From positions 21,217 through 85,216 of the forward strand of contig NZ_JAANIG010000018.1 of the NCBI RefSeq assembly GCF_011174675.1: a DNA stretch of 64,000 nt, read 5' to 3'. A program made the translations under genes and the position numbers. A model generated the notes under the pieces. That model had not been told where the DNA came from. It did not search any database and was given only the letters and a program-made list of their open reading frames with translations. Shown one piece after another: positions 36,740 to 46,334 of the stretch (positions are counted from its first letter, which is position 1; every line of letters begins with the position of its first letter). Origin of the DNA: Perlabentimonas gracilis (lineage in GTDB: Bacteria; Bacteroidota; Bacteroidia; Bacteroidales; Tenuifilaceae).

Positions 36740-37517
36740 GGGTAGCAATCGCCGTTTTGTTAAAAGAACAGGTACTTTGTGTTTTATGCACCACTACGAT
36801 GCTTTGGGAAATGGCCCCTGATAGTTACTGTGTTGTTTTGTCTTAAATGTAATTTTGGGTGACTCGTTGCAATTTAAGTGATGCTTGATCCCTGAAAGCG
36901 CCCTACTTTCTTTTGCTACCACCAAAAGAAAGTAGCAAAGAAAACTCACCGCTGCCAGAGCGGTCTCTTGAACTCTACGAGATCCCCCTCTGAATGCGGA
37001 ATGAAACCAAAGACGAGGCCTTGCGATGTGCGCGGGCATTGTAAAACGGCGGGAGGCGAGGGCGTGAATGCTGAACCCTTAGCCCTATGTGCGATGGCGC
37101 TTGCGCTCGATATGGAACACGCTTGCAGGAGGTATATGCCGAATTGAAAAACATCTCTTAATCCTAATGCCCATAGGTTATCCATACCACTGTTCCATAT
37201 CGCCTACATCGCCATAGGGCTTGGGGTTCAGCAGGGCGGGCAGCAGCATCCCTGCCTGCCGAAACGGCAGTGCAGGCAGGGTTTTACATTCCCGCCTGAC
37301 CGCTTCAGTCGGGCAGGGATTCTTTGCTTACTTTCTCATCAAGGAGAAAGTAAAGGGGGTGTTTTGCTTTTACCTATTGCTTAGTAATAAAGCTTTGACT
37401 ATATTGATTAGCTAGATGCGCTATATTGGGCGTGTAATATAGATTCTGATTTGGGTAACCCAATGCACAAAATATGGGTAGCAATCACCGTTTTGCTAAA
37501 ATAACAGATACTTTGTG
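36740..37517. repeat. Direct-repeat-flanked non-coding region (906 bases without a gene)
   Basis: A 42-base sequence beginning GGGTAGCAATC occurs at 36740-36781 and again at 37476-37517 with four mismatches. Between them is no convincing coding frame. The interval holds a foldback element, and a short GGGTAACCC palindrome near 37453. The repeats lie too far apart to be a simple target-site duplication and could be recombination endpoints. Confidence 0.7.
36903..37355. mobile_element. Foldback (MITE-like) element
   Basis: Both ends carry small palindromes built on CTACTTTCTTTTG (36903-36936) and CTTACTTTCT/AGAAAGTAAAG (37328-37355). Inside, GAACCCTTAGCCCTATG (from 37073) is inverted near 37213-37231, and GATATGGAACA (37109-37119) pairs with TGTTCCATATC (37191-37201). 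CCTGCCTGCCG hairpins at 37250-37280 belong to the dispersed repeat family seen elsewhere. No transposase is encoded, so it would need one in trans. Confidence 0.6.
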
Positions 37518-37542
37518 CATAATATTTGCATGCAGCATACCG

Positions 37543-37550
37543 TATTTTTG
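37543..37550 (+). promoter_or_regulatory. Possible -7 element of the ABC transporter gene
   Basis: TATTTTTG fits TAnnTTTG and lies 48 bases before the start codon. The -33 spacing is off (TTTG only 14 bases upstream), so this is a weak call. Confidence 0.35.
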
Positions 37551-37597
37551 TAAGTCTTTATAACTTGTAACCCGAAACCAACCCTTTTATATCGGTA

Positions 37598-40500
37598 ATG
37601 AGTGAATCTATCCTAAATGCGTTAATCCAACTCTACGCTCTAATTGCAAATGCCACAGGCACTTCAACACAGGGACGAAAACTTGTGGAGGCAATGCTTA
37701 AGGAGCAGCTAAACGCTAGGCTAGTTGCCGACTACCTTGTACTATACGATAGTTTTCTAGACTTTTTCTCGCGCGACACCCCAAGTAACCTGGTAGATAC
37801 TGAGGAGGGAAAGTCGTTGCTAACGGCATACGTTGAAAAGGTATGCACACAGCTGAGAAAGGGACTAAATCTTTCCGAGCGCATAGTGGTAATTATCAAA
37901 CTTCTCGAGTATGTTAACGATGACTCAAAAGTTACTCCGCTTGAGGATCACATAATAAATAGCCTAGGGCATTGCTTTAGCATTAATGAAGCGGAGTTGC
38001 AGAACCTCAAATACTTTGTTTTTCATACCGATTGCCAAGAGATAGAGCCCGACAAGCTGCTCACCATCGAAAGCCATCGGCAGGTTGGTGAGGATTTGCT
38101 CGAAGGTATTTGGGTAGAGGAGAACAGACCCGAATGGCAATATGAGGACAGGAAAATTCATAATGCCGCCATTGAGGGTAAGCTCAGCTTTCTTCACATA
38201 AAATCTATTAACAATTTCATTCTTCGGTACTTTGGCACATCCGAACTATACATAGACGGTAAACGAATTGAGTCGGGTCGTCCTTTACTAATGGAAACGG
38301 GCTCAATTGTTAGGGGAGCAAACATTGACCCTATATACTATACCGAGCTAACACAGCGATTTAGCAACGCACATAAGCGGAGCCGAATTGTTTTTACTGG
38401 CGAAGACATCGAATTCCGATTCAAAAACAGTGACAACGGTATACAAACCTTCAACTTCTCCGAGGAGTCGGGTCAGCTGGTAGGCATTATGGGTGGCAGC
38501 GGAGTGGGAAAGTCCACCCTGCTCAACCTGCTAACGGGTAAGCTTACCCCCAATAGCGGCCGGGTGCTCATTAATGGTTATGATATCCACCGCAACAAGT
38601 ACGCAGTTGAGGGTATTATTGGCTACGTTCCCCAAGACGATTTGCTGTTTGAGAACCTTACCGTTTACCAGAACCTTTACTACAATGCCAAGCTATGCTT
38701 TAGCAACTTTACCGAGTTTAAGGTAAGGCAATCGGTTAAGCGCATACTCGACGACCTAGACCTTTGGGAGATTAAAGATCTTAAGGTGGGGTCGCCCCTT
38801 AACAAAATGATTAGCGGTGGGCAGCGTAAGCGGCTAAATATTGGCTTGGAGCTGCTGCGCGAACCCAGCATTCTGTTTGTTGATGAACCCACCAGCGGAC
38901 TATCGTCGAGCGACTCGCTCATGGTGATGCGCCTGCTTAAACAACAAGCCAATAAAGGGCGGCTGGTTATAGTTAATATCCATCAGCCCTCATCAAAAGT
39001 ATTCCGATTGCTCGATAAGCTGTGGGTGCTCGACAAGGGTGGGTACCCCATATACCAAGGAAACCCACAGGATGCCATAGTGTACTTCAAGACCATGAGT
39101 ACTCAGGTTAATGCCACCGAAAGCGGATGCCCGCAGTGCGGTACGCTTAACCCCGACCAGATACTGGAGATAGTTGAGGCCAAGGTGGTTGATTCGGCTG
39201 GGAATGTTACGTACGAGCGTTTGAAGGATCCACAAGCATGGTACTGCCTATACCAAAGCAATATCGAAAATGGATTCGAACCTAAGCAGCACAAGGGGCT
39301 GCTTCCTAAGAACTTCTTTAATATCCCCAACATCGAGGTTCAGTTCAAAATATTTAGCATTCGAAATCTGCTATCAAAGATCTCCAATAAGCAGTACGTT
39401 ATCATCAACCTTATTGAGGCGCCAATACTGGCATTCATTCTATCGTACTTCACCAAGTACATACCAGGTGATGCTTACGTGTTTGCCGACAACAAGAACT
39501 TTCCTGCCTACCTGTTCATGAGCATTGTGGTGGCCATGTTCCTTGGGCTAACCGTTAGTGCCGAGGAGATAATTAGCGATAAAAAGATACTAGAACGTGA
39601 ATCGTTCCTGAACCTTAGCCGATTCAGCTACCACACCTCCAAGGTGCTCTACCTTTTTGCACTGTCGGCAGTGCAAATGGGAATGTTTGTGCTGGTGGGT
39701 AACACGATCCTCGAAATTCAGGGGATGATGCTGAACTACTGGCTAATCCTTTTCTCCACGGCCTGCTTTGCCAACATGATGGGGCTAAACATTAGCGCAG
39801 GGCTCAACTCCGTAGTAGCTATATACATTACCATTCCCTTTATTTTAGTGCCCCAAATTCTACTCAGCGGTACCATTGTGCAGTTCGACAACCTACACCC
39901 CACCATAACCAAGCGCATATACGTGCCGGTAGTTGGCGATCTCATGGTGTCACGATGGAGCTACGAGGCTCTCGCCGTTGAGCAGTTTAAAAAGAATCCC
40001 TTTGAAGCACACCTCTTCGAACATGAGCAGCGTGCTAGCGATGCCACGTTTGTTTCAACATTTCTAGTTCCGCGCCTACAAACCTTGGTAGAGGAGTGTA
40101 TACGATTGAACGAGCAAGAACAGCAACTTGACCACCGGTATGAAAGGAATCTTGGGCTTGTGCGCAATGAGCTGCTCTCCCTAGCCCGAACGGGCAATGT
40201 TCCACCCTTTGAGTTTCTGCAGATGCTAAACCCCGTTTCGTTTACCCAAGATATTGCCGATGAGCTGGCTGGATACCTATTCTTTGTGCGGATGAGCCAC
40301 AACAATATTGCTGGTGAGGCAAAGCAGAGGCGCGATAGCGTGTACAACGCCCTAGCCGATAGCCTTGGTAGCGATGGGCTTTTCGACCTTAGGCGCAAGA
40401 ACTACAACAAGGCCCTTGCCGATTGGGTGCTAAACACCCATGAGGTGAATAAATACCTAGAAACCGATGGTAGGGTGATAAGAAAGTACGAGCCAATTTT

Positions 40501-40732
40501 TATGAGACCCGAGCACAGCTGGGGTCGAGCACATTTTTATGCTCCAGTAAAAAAGTTTAATAACCAATACGTTGACACCATTTGGTTTAACTTGGCAGTT
40601 ATTTGGATGGCCTCGTTGCTTCTGTTTGTCACCCTACAGGTAAATCTGCTGGGCTGGGTAATCTCACATATCGAAAAGATAAAAATTCGCAAGCAAAGCA
40701 AAATACAGGAAAAGATTCTGGCCAAGAGGTGA
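37598..40732 (+). CDS. ABC transporter, ABCG-like ATPase fused to permease
   Basis: This 1044-residue protein joins an ABC ATPase and a membrane part. Walker A is GGSGVGKSTLL near residue 298, the signature ISGGQRKRL near 404 and Walker B ILFVDEPTSG near 426. It is of the White/ABCG type with NIHQPSSKVF. About 290 N-terminal residues precede the ATPase; TELYIDG-like strands near 215-240 suggest a small regulatory domain of FHA-like type, but this is uncertain. A Cys-x2-Cys pair (SGCPQCGTLN) near residue 510 could bind zinc. Six or so membrane segments follow from about residue 605. Substrate unknown. Confidence 0.9.
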   Translation: MSESILNALIQLYALIANATGTSTQGRKLVEAMLKEQLNARLVADYLVLYDSFLDFFSRDTPSNLVDTEEGKSLLTAYVEKVCTQLRKGLNLSERIVVIIKLLEYVNDDSKVTPLEDHIINSLGHCFSINEAELQNLKYFVFHTDCQEIEPDKLLTIESHRQVGEDLLEGIWVEENRPEWQYEDRKIHNAAIEGKLSFLHIKSINNFILRYFGTSELYIDGKRIESGRPLLMETGSIVRGANIDPIYYTELTQRFSNAHKRSRIVFTGEDIEFRFKNSDNGIQTFNFSEESGQLVGIMGGSGVGKSTLLNLLTGKLTPNSGRVLINGYDIHRNKYAVEGIIGYVPQDDLLFENLTVYQNLYYNAKLCFSNFTEFKVRQSVKRILDDLDLWEIKDLKVGSPLNKMISGGQRKRLNIGLELLREPSILFVDEPTSGLSSSDSLMVMRLLKQQANKGRLVIVNIHQPSSKVFRLLDKLWVLDKGGYPIYQGNPQDAIVYFKTMSTQVNATESGCPQCGTLNPDQILEIVEAKVVDSAGNVTYERLKDPQAWYCLYQSNIENGFEPKQHKGLLPKNFFNIPNIEVQFKIFSIRNLLSKISNKQYVIINLIEAPILAFILSYFTKYIPGDAYVFADNKNFPAYLFMSIVVAMFLGLTVSAEEIISDKKILERESFLNLSRFSYHTSKVLYLFALSAVQMGMFVLVGNTILEIQGMMLNYWLILFSTACFANMMGLNISAGLNSVVAIYITIPFILVPQILLSGTIVQFDNLHPTITKRIYVPVVGDLMVSRWSYEALAVEQFKKNPFEAHLFEHEQRASDATFVSTFLVPRLQTLVEECIRLNEQEQQLDHRYERNLGLVRNELLSLARTGNVPPFEFLQMLNPVSFTQDIADELAGYLFFVRMSHNNIAGEAKQRRDSVYNALADSLGSDGLFDLRRKNYNKALADWVLNTHEVNKYLETDGRVIRKYEPIFMRPEHSWGRAHFYAPVKKFNNQYVDTIWFNLAVIWMASLLLFVTLQVNLLGWVISHIEKIKIRKQSKIQEKILAKR

Positions 40733-40877
40733 GGAAGGCTTAATTAACAATATAAATGAACACTTCTTTGGCTCAACCTAACAAATATTATCCACATCAG
40801 ATCTACGTGTTTGCCTTAAGTCGGATTGATAAACTGGTGTTAAATAATAGTAATACCTTCTAATAGAGTAAAAAAAA

Positions 40878-40901
40878 TACCGCCCACACATTGGGGCGGT
40901 A
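40878..40901. terminator. Bidirectional intrinsic terminator
   Basis: TACCGCCC and GGGCGGTA form an 8-bp stem between the convergent ABC transporter and TonB receptor genes. Runs of T flank it on both strands, strongest on the minus side. Confidence 0.8.
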
Positions 40902-40924
40902 TTTTAGATACGCTTTGATAAGTG

Positions 40925-43900
40925 TTAAAACACTAACCTTAGACCAAGCAAAGCGCCCCAAGTACTGCCTGTGTTGATACTCTTGCTTAGTGTGGTTTTG
41001 TCCTGAAAATCCTCAATAGAATTTGCATTTAATCTAAACGTTGGTGCTGTTGTTGAAGTAGGAAGTGCAACGCGTGTTAGTGGGCGCACATTATCATAAC
41101 TAGCTAGAGGATTGTATACATAAGTACCCCAACTGTCGTTAATAATGTTGCCAATGTTTAGAATGTCAAGGGATACCTGAAGGGTATATCTACGATCGGT
41201 TCCAAAATTAGTGAATACATCTTGCAAAACCTTGATATCGAAACGATGTATCCAAGGACGAATGTGTCCAAATCGTTCGGCGTACATCCCCTTTCGGCTG
41301 CTTAGATACTCGTTACTATTAATGTAACTCCAGAAAGCATCGGCCTGTTGTTCAGCGGTCATCTCATTAAAATCTACAAAAGTAATCTCGTTTTTAGTAG
41401 CGGGGATATACATTAAATCGGATGAGATACCATCGTTGTTTAAGTCATTTGAGTATGTGTACGACCATCGCCCCTGTTGGAAACCACGATACGATAAGGT
41501 GAAAGTAGTAGCCAGCGTTCTAAAGTACTCGACTCTGTATGAAGCATAGCCCACAAGTTGATGAGGGGTGGAGAAATTAGAATAGCTAAGGCCAGGATCG
41601 TTAAGAGAACTTACCGAGGTGTTACTCGAGAATGCTGAGTATGCAGCAGAGCCCGGGTTAGAGGTAATGTCTTTGGCCATTGTATAAGTGTACGCAAACA
41701 TACCAGAGATGCCGTGGCTAAAGTTTTTAGTAAGTTGAGCTGTAAGCGAGTACTGATACCCCTCATTGGTATTGGTTAACACCATAGCATTTCCAACAGA
41801 ATCTTCGTATTTTCTATCGTCTGATGTTTCCCAGTAAGGTCTCTGGTCGGAGCCTATCATATTGCCAGTAGCGGGTCTTTCGTTAATGTTTACCTGCTTT
41901 ATCGCGTTAATATCCTTGCCAAATAAGGCTTCACCAGTGAACACCATATCGTATGGCAACTTATAGTCAAAAGCTAAGCCTGTGCGCCATATCTGTGGCA
42001 TTTTAAAGTTTTTTGATACCATAGCTAGACCAGCATTGTTTGGCAGTGTGCTTGGGCTTTGTGGGAACAAATCGGGCCGACTTAAGATAAACTGTTTGAA
42101 GTCTGGGTTAAACTCAAGTCCTTCCAAATTGGAGTTACCTGGACCCCAACCAATTTCAGGCGCCTGAATAACACCTGAGTTGGTGGGCTGGTTTGTAAAC
42201 CATACAAAAGGAAGCATTCCGGTAAAAATACCCGATCCGCCCCTTACCTGAAGCGATCTATCGCCCATTACATCCCAATTGAATCCGAAGCGTGGTGAGA
42301 ATAGCAACTGAGTTTTGGGCCAGGTACCAACATCAATTTTCTGACCCGATGGGTCCTCTGGGCTCCACCCAAAGCTGAGTGCTGAGATGGAAGGGTTACC
42401 TTTCACGTCATCAAGAAACAGGGGCAATTCGAAGCGAGCACCATAGGTTATCTTCAACCTTGGGTTAACCGTCCACTCATCTTGTGCGTATATAGCTGCA
42501 AGACCAAATGTGAGTTCAGCTCCAGGTGCGTCATTCCCATCATACCCATAGGTTATGCCAAACCCCATCGGGTCAGCTCCATTAATAAAATCATCAACTG
42601 AAGCATATCTATAGTACGATGTACCCTCACGAATGTATGAGTTGCGGAAGAAAAGATGATCAAACGAACCGCCTATGGTTACTGTATGCCTATTGAGGTT
42701 TATTGTTGTGTTATTTACGATACTTAAGGTTTTATTGGTAACATCGTTGTTGTAACTGAACAGCTCATAGCCAAAAGACATATACTGGTCACCACCCTCC
42801 CAGATATCAACAAATGGGAAAATATCGGATGGGCTCGTACGAGTATCCTGAATGAATGTGTAACTGGCTAAAAACTTATTTGAAATATTCTGCCGTAGTG
42901 AACTGTTCAGTTCGCTTGTAAATGAGCGAACAGTGTTTTTAAACCCATAAAAAGCGTTCGAAAAGGCCATCGACTGACTGCTTATCCTTCCCGAGTTTCG
43001 GGCATTGCTTGGAGGGCCACTGTTGAAATTGGTCTGCTGATCGGAAGTTCCAACCACATCGTTATAACGCAGTGTTAAGCGATGCTTGTCGCTAATGTTC
43101 CAGTCGATGCGGGCCAGAATTTTAGTGTTTAAATCTTGGAATGGTTCAAAGTCTTTGTATTTCCCAGGATCGTATCCATATTGGCTTATTAGGTGATCAC
43201 GAACCCTAATCATATCGGCCTCTGTCGTTCTAGAAATCATCATATCAGGATTTGCTATTCCATCACTACTTGGACTCCATGAAACACCAGGCACATTCTC
43301 CTGCTCTATCTCAGCATTAACAAAGAAGAACAACTTGTTTTTAATAATTGGGCCGCCAAGAGTAAACCCGTAGTTTTGGCTATTTCTATCATTAGCTCCT
43401 GTAACTTCAAGACCCTCAACAGTGTTTCCTGTGAAAGACTTGGGTCTTATGTAAGAGTACGCCGAACCTTTGAAGGTATTATCTCCACTACGCGTAACTG
43501 CGTTGATACTGGCTCCCGTAAATTGCGATAACCTAACGTCGTAAGGGGCTATGCTAACAGTAATCTGTTCAATGGCATCAAGGGATATAGGTTGAGCATT
43601 TCCACCGGGAAGCGGGTTACTGCTAAGGCCAAAGTTGTTATTAAAGGCAGCTCCGTCAACTGTGATGGTATTGAAACGACCATCGCGACCGGCAAACGAG
43701 TTTCCTTGAGCCTGTGGTGTTAGCCTTGATAGATCGGTGATGCTTCGGCTAATTGATGGTAAACTGCTAATGTCTCGTCGACTAATGTTGGTTTGAGCTC
43801 CAGTTCTATCGGAATTCAGAATGGGATTACCTAACCCTGCCGAGATAATTACCTCATCGAGTTGTGTTGCAGACTCCCTAAGCACAATGTTTTGAGCGTA

Positions 43901-44203
43901 AGATTCACCAAGATTCAGGAAGATATCAGAGAATCCACCAGTAGCATAACCAACGAACGAAACGGTAATAGTGTATGGACCTCCAATCCTCATATTCGAG
44001 ATTCGGTAGTTGCCTGCAATATCAGTAACTGTTGCATATTGTGTTCCTGATGGAACATGCACCGCAACAACTGTAGCTCCAGGGAGAGACTCCCCTCCCT
44101 CATCCGAAACAAAGCCATTCATCTCAGATGTGGTAACCTGCGCAATGCTAAACAGGCTCACCGCTGAAAACAGCATTAACAAAACTAATCTTCTCATTTT
44201 CAT
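40925..44203 (-). CDS. TonB-dependent receptor, Oar-like
   Basis: This protein of about 1092 residues has a signal peptide MKMRRLVLLMLFSAVSLFSI; the frame from 44269 adds 22 residues upstream that I reject. A CarboxypepD-like regulatory domain (MNGFVSDEGGESLPGATVVA) occupies roughly residues 25-105. A plug-like block follows, with DRTGAQTNISRRDISSLPSI and RFNTITVDGAAFNNNFGL, and a long barrel ends in the aromatic LRLVF. This pattern matches Oar-type receptors that move large substrates or help secretion. It has terminators on both sides and no lipoprotein partner, so the substrate cannot be guessed. Confidence 0.88.
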   Translation of the reverse strand: MKMRRLVLLMLFSAVSLFSIAQVTTSEMNGFVSDEGGESLPGATVVAVHVPSGTQYATVTDIAGNYRISNMRIGGPYTITVSFVGYATGGFSDIFLNLGESYAQNIVLRESATQLDEVIISAGLGNPILNSDRTGAQTNISRRDISSLPSISRSITDLSRLTPQAQGNSFAGRDGRFNTITVDGAAFNNNFGLSSNPLPGGNAQPISLDAIEQITVSIAPYDVRLSQFTGASINAVTRSGDNTFKGSAYSYIRPKSFTGNTVEGLEVTGANDRNSQNYGFTLGGPIIKNKLFFFVNAEIEQENVPGVSWSPSSDGIANPDMMISRTTEADMIRVRDHLISQYGYDPGKYKDFEPFQDLNTKILARIDWNISDKHRLTLRYNDVVGTSDQQTNFNSGPPSNARNSGRISSQSMAFSNAFYGFKNTVRSFTSELNSSLRQNISNKFLASYTFIQDTRTSPSDIFPFVDIWEGGDQYMSFGYELFSYNNDVTNKTLSIVNNTTINLNRHTVTIGGSFDHLFFRNSYIREGTSYYRYASVDDFINGADPMGFGITYGYDGNDAPGAELTFGLAAIYAQDEWTVNPRLKITYGARFELPLFLDDVKGNPSISALSFGWSPEDPSGQKIDVGTWPKTQLLFSPRFGFNWDVMGDRSLQVRGGSGIFTGMLPFVWFTNQPTNSGVIQAPEIGWGPGNSNLEGLEFNPDFKQFILSRPDLFPQSPSTLPNNAGLAMVSKNFKMPQIWRTGLAFDYKLPYDMVFTGEALFGKDINAIKQVNINERPATGNMIGSDQRPYWETSDDRKYEDSVGNAMVLTNTNEGYQYSLTAQLTKNFSHGISGMFAYTYTMAKDITSNPGSAAYSAFSSNTSVSSLNDPGLSYSNFSTPHQLVGYASYRVEYFRTLATTFTLSYRGFQQGRWSYTYSNDLNNDGISSDLMYIPATKNEITFVDFNEMTAEQQADAFWSYINSNEYLSSRKGMYAERFGHIRPWIHRFDIKVLQDVFTNFGTDRRYTLQVSLDILNIGNIINDSWGTYVYNPLASYDNVRPLTRVALPTSTTAPTFRLNANSIEDFQDKTTLSKSINTGSTWGALLGLRLVF

Positions 44204-44337
44204 TGATTTTATGGTTAGTTTAAAGTATAATCCAACTGTAAATATACGGCAACTTACCATTGCCACCATTTACAAAAGATTAACAAATTGTTAACAACGC
44301 CTCAAGCACACCAGGCGAACCTACCTGTTAAACAAAA

Positions 44338-44368
44338 AAAACCTGCATAGCAGGAGCTGTGCAGGTTT
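44338..44368 (-). terminator. Intrinsic terminator of the receptor-lipoprotein operon
   Basis: AAACCTGCA and TGCAGGTTT form the stem, with further AGC/GCT pairing near the loop. On the minus strand the stem is followed by a run of eight T, so it ends the transcript of the lipoprotein gene at 44389-46320. Confidence 0.8.
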
Positions 44369-44388
44369 CTAACATAATGTAACTAACT

Positions 44389-46320
44389 CTATTCTACCAC
44401 CTCATCGGAGATGTATTCGAATTGTGGAGGAGTATCGCCCGAAGCGGCAGCGGTACACTTAAAGGTGTAGGTACGGAAGCCATCATCGGCTGAGTTTAAT
44501 CCATTGGAGTAGTAAATCTTTGTGGTAACCTTGTAGTATACCTCAATGCCACTAACTGTAGGAATTGCCTCGGGGAATCGAAGTTGGGTAAATATTTCCA
44601 TTCCTTCCCTCAGGCGCTCATGAAGAAGAGCTATTTTTTCTTCGTTAGACTCCAGTGCGCCTAGCTCAGTGTCATACTCAACGTAAGGATCTCTATAGTT
44701 TAGGCGTAGGCTAACATTACCGTAGTAGCTACCAAATCCATAGTAGAATTCAGCGGTTCCATAGCTGTCAATGTAGTTCTCGTTGATGTTCTCCTTTACA
44801 TAGTCTACAATAATTTGATAGTCGGAGTTAACCATAGTGTAAACAACCGTTGGATCGAACACCCAGCCATCGTTGGATACAAGGAATTGCTCGGTTTTGT
44901 TCTCGATGAAATCCTCGGTTTCCCACTCCATACCATTATAAGTGTACTGCGTGGCACCAGAGTAGGTTGGATTGCTACCAGTTCTATAAACTACGGTTTT
45001 AACATCGCCCGCTTGAGCGTAGGGGAATTTATTGAGCAAAAAGGTGGGAATGTATAGGGGTACATCGGCCGAAGAGAAATAGTCCTTGCCAATTGCAGCG
45101 TAGTCTGCAAGCTGAAGGGCAACAAAAATTTTGCTATCTGCTGGCCTCCAAGTGGTGCCATCGTAATTATAAACTACATACTGATTTTCTCCTGTTGGCA
45201 ACGACGATATAGCTATATTGTCAATTTGATAGGTTGTGGTTCTCAACGGGTCATCACCTCTATCGTCTGCCGAGCGGCCATCGCCGTCGTACTTAAAGGC
45301 TATGTGAACCTTTTTCCCCTCGTAGCTGCTCATATCTGCAACTCCAGCATTCCCCCAGGGAGAGTAGCCACCTGCAAACTCAGGTAGGGTAAAGTTAGAG
45401 GTTAGGTTAGTCCAGGTAGCCTCCCCAATTCCACTCTCTGTCCCATCAAAGTCATCAGATATCCATACGGTTAGGCAATTTGCATTCCAATAACCAACAG
45501 CAACATCAAAGGTAAACTTTGCACCAGATGCATCTGTCAAATCAATCTCTGGTGAGATGAGGTATGCCTCATTAATTGCTCCTGAGTTATGCGATGATGC
45601 TTGTGCAAAATTATTGCCGCTAAAAACTCTGCACTGCCAGTCCAATTCTCCTTTAAGATCTACAGTCATCCAACCTTCCTCGCTAATTGGTATATGAGGC
45701 GATGATGTTGATACTGAGTGGTCGGTCCAGTCTTGCTTGTAAAACTCCTGTCCCACAGGATTCTCCTCGTCGATGTATTCATACTGAACAAACTTGAATT
45801 CACCTTCGGTGGCGCTGGGGAATTTTGATTTAAGAACTAGGGGAAGCTTCTCGGCAGGAGTATGCTTGCGAGTAAGCGCCTCTAGGTAGTCAGTTTGGCT
45901 ACCCCAAGCCAGCTGGTAGTCCTCGGTATTGAGAATGTTAATTGAACGTAGTTGCGATAAATAGGCAGGTCTATCGCTACCAAAAGCATAGGTAACCATA
46001 GCCGACGAGCCCATATCGCTGTACTTGTACATTGATTCTAGGATATAGGGAACGTAGTCGGCAGCAGGTACGGTTTCGGTAAAGTACTTATAATCGGCAA
46101 TCGACTTGGCCTTGGCGCTATCCTCCTTGGTTTCGGCTTTGGCAAGAGCCATCTTGCTAATATCAGAGTAGTTTGCCTCGGTTAATGTGTAGTTATAGGT
46201 AACTAGGTTCTTGGGCTTGGTCATATCCTCTAGCCCCTCAAACTGGTCGTTGAAGTCGGTACAGCTAAACTGTACCAGAGCTAAAGCTAAACCAGCAAGT
46301 AAAATATTTAATTTTTTCAT
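44389..46320 (-). CDS. Choice-of-anchor J domain lipoprotein
   Basis: This 643-residue protein starts MKKLNILLAGLALALVQFSC with a lipobox Cys at 20. The central region WMTVDLKGELDWQCRVF and EAYLISPEIDLTDASG, then DNIAISSL, is a typical choice-of-anchor J beta-sandwich (about residues 205-375). The flanking parts share repeated YNYDGTTW-like strand motifs. The gene lies 14 bases after the TonB receptor gene, so the two products probably form a receptor-lipoprotein pair at the cell surface, analogous to SusC/SusD but with a different lipoprotein. It likely captures the ligand; the ligand is unknown. Confidence 0.87.
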   Translation of the reverse strand: MKKLNILLAGLALALVQFSCTDFNDQFEGLEDMTKPKNLVTYNYTLTEANYSDISKMALAKAETKEDSAKAKSIADYKYFTETVPAADYVPYILESMYKYSDMGSSAMVTYAFGSDRPAYLSQLRSINILNTEDYQLAWGSQTDYLEALTRKHTPAEKLPLVLKSKFPSATEGEFKFVQYEYIDEENPVGQEFYKQDWTDHSVSTSSPHIPISEEGWMTVDLKGELDWQCRVFSGNNFAQASSHNSGAINEAYLISPEIDLTDASGAKFTFDVAVGYWNANCLTVWISDDFDGTESGIGEATWTNLTSNFTLPEFAGGYSPWGNAGVADMSSYEGKKVHIAFKYDGDGRSADDRGDDPLRTTTYQIDNIAISSLPTGENQYVVYNYDGTTWRPADSKIFVALQLADYAAIGKDYFSSADVPLYIPTFLLNKFPYAQAGDVKTVVYRTGSNPTYSGATQYTYNGMEWETEDFIENKTEQFLVSNDGWVFDPTVVYTMVNSDYQIIVDYVKENINENYIDSYGTAEFYYGFGSYYGNVSLRLNYRDPYVEYDTELGALESNEEKIALLHERLREGMEIFTQLRFPEAIPTVSGIEVYYKVTTKIYYSNGLNSADDGFRTYTFKCTAAASGDTPPQFEYISDEVVE

Positions 46321-46334
46321 AATCCGTCGGGTAT

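Noticed and set aside
36794..37185. Two minus-strand frames inside the foldback region
   Set aside because: They run through inverted repeats, contain no recognised domain, and lie in a region better explained as a foldback element.
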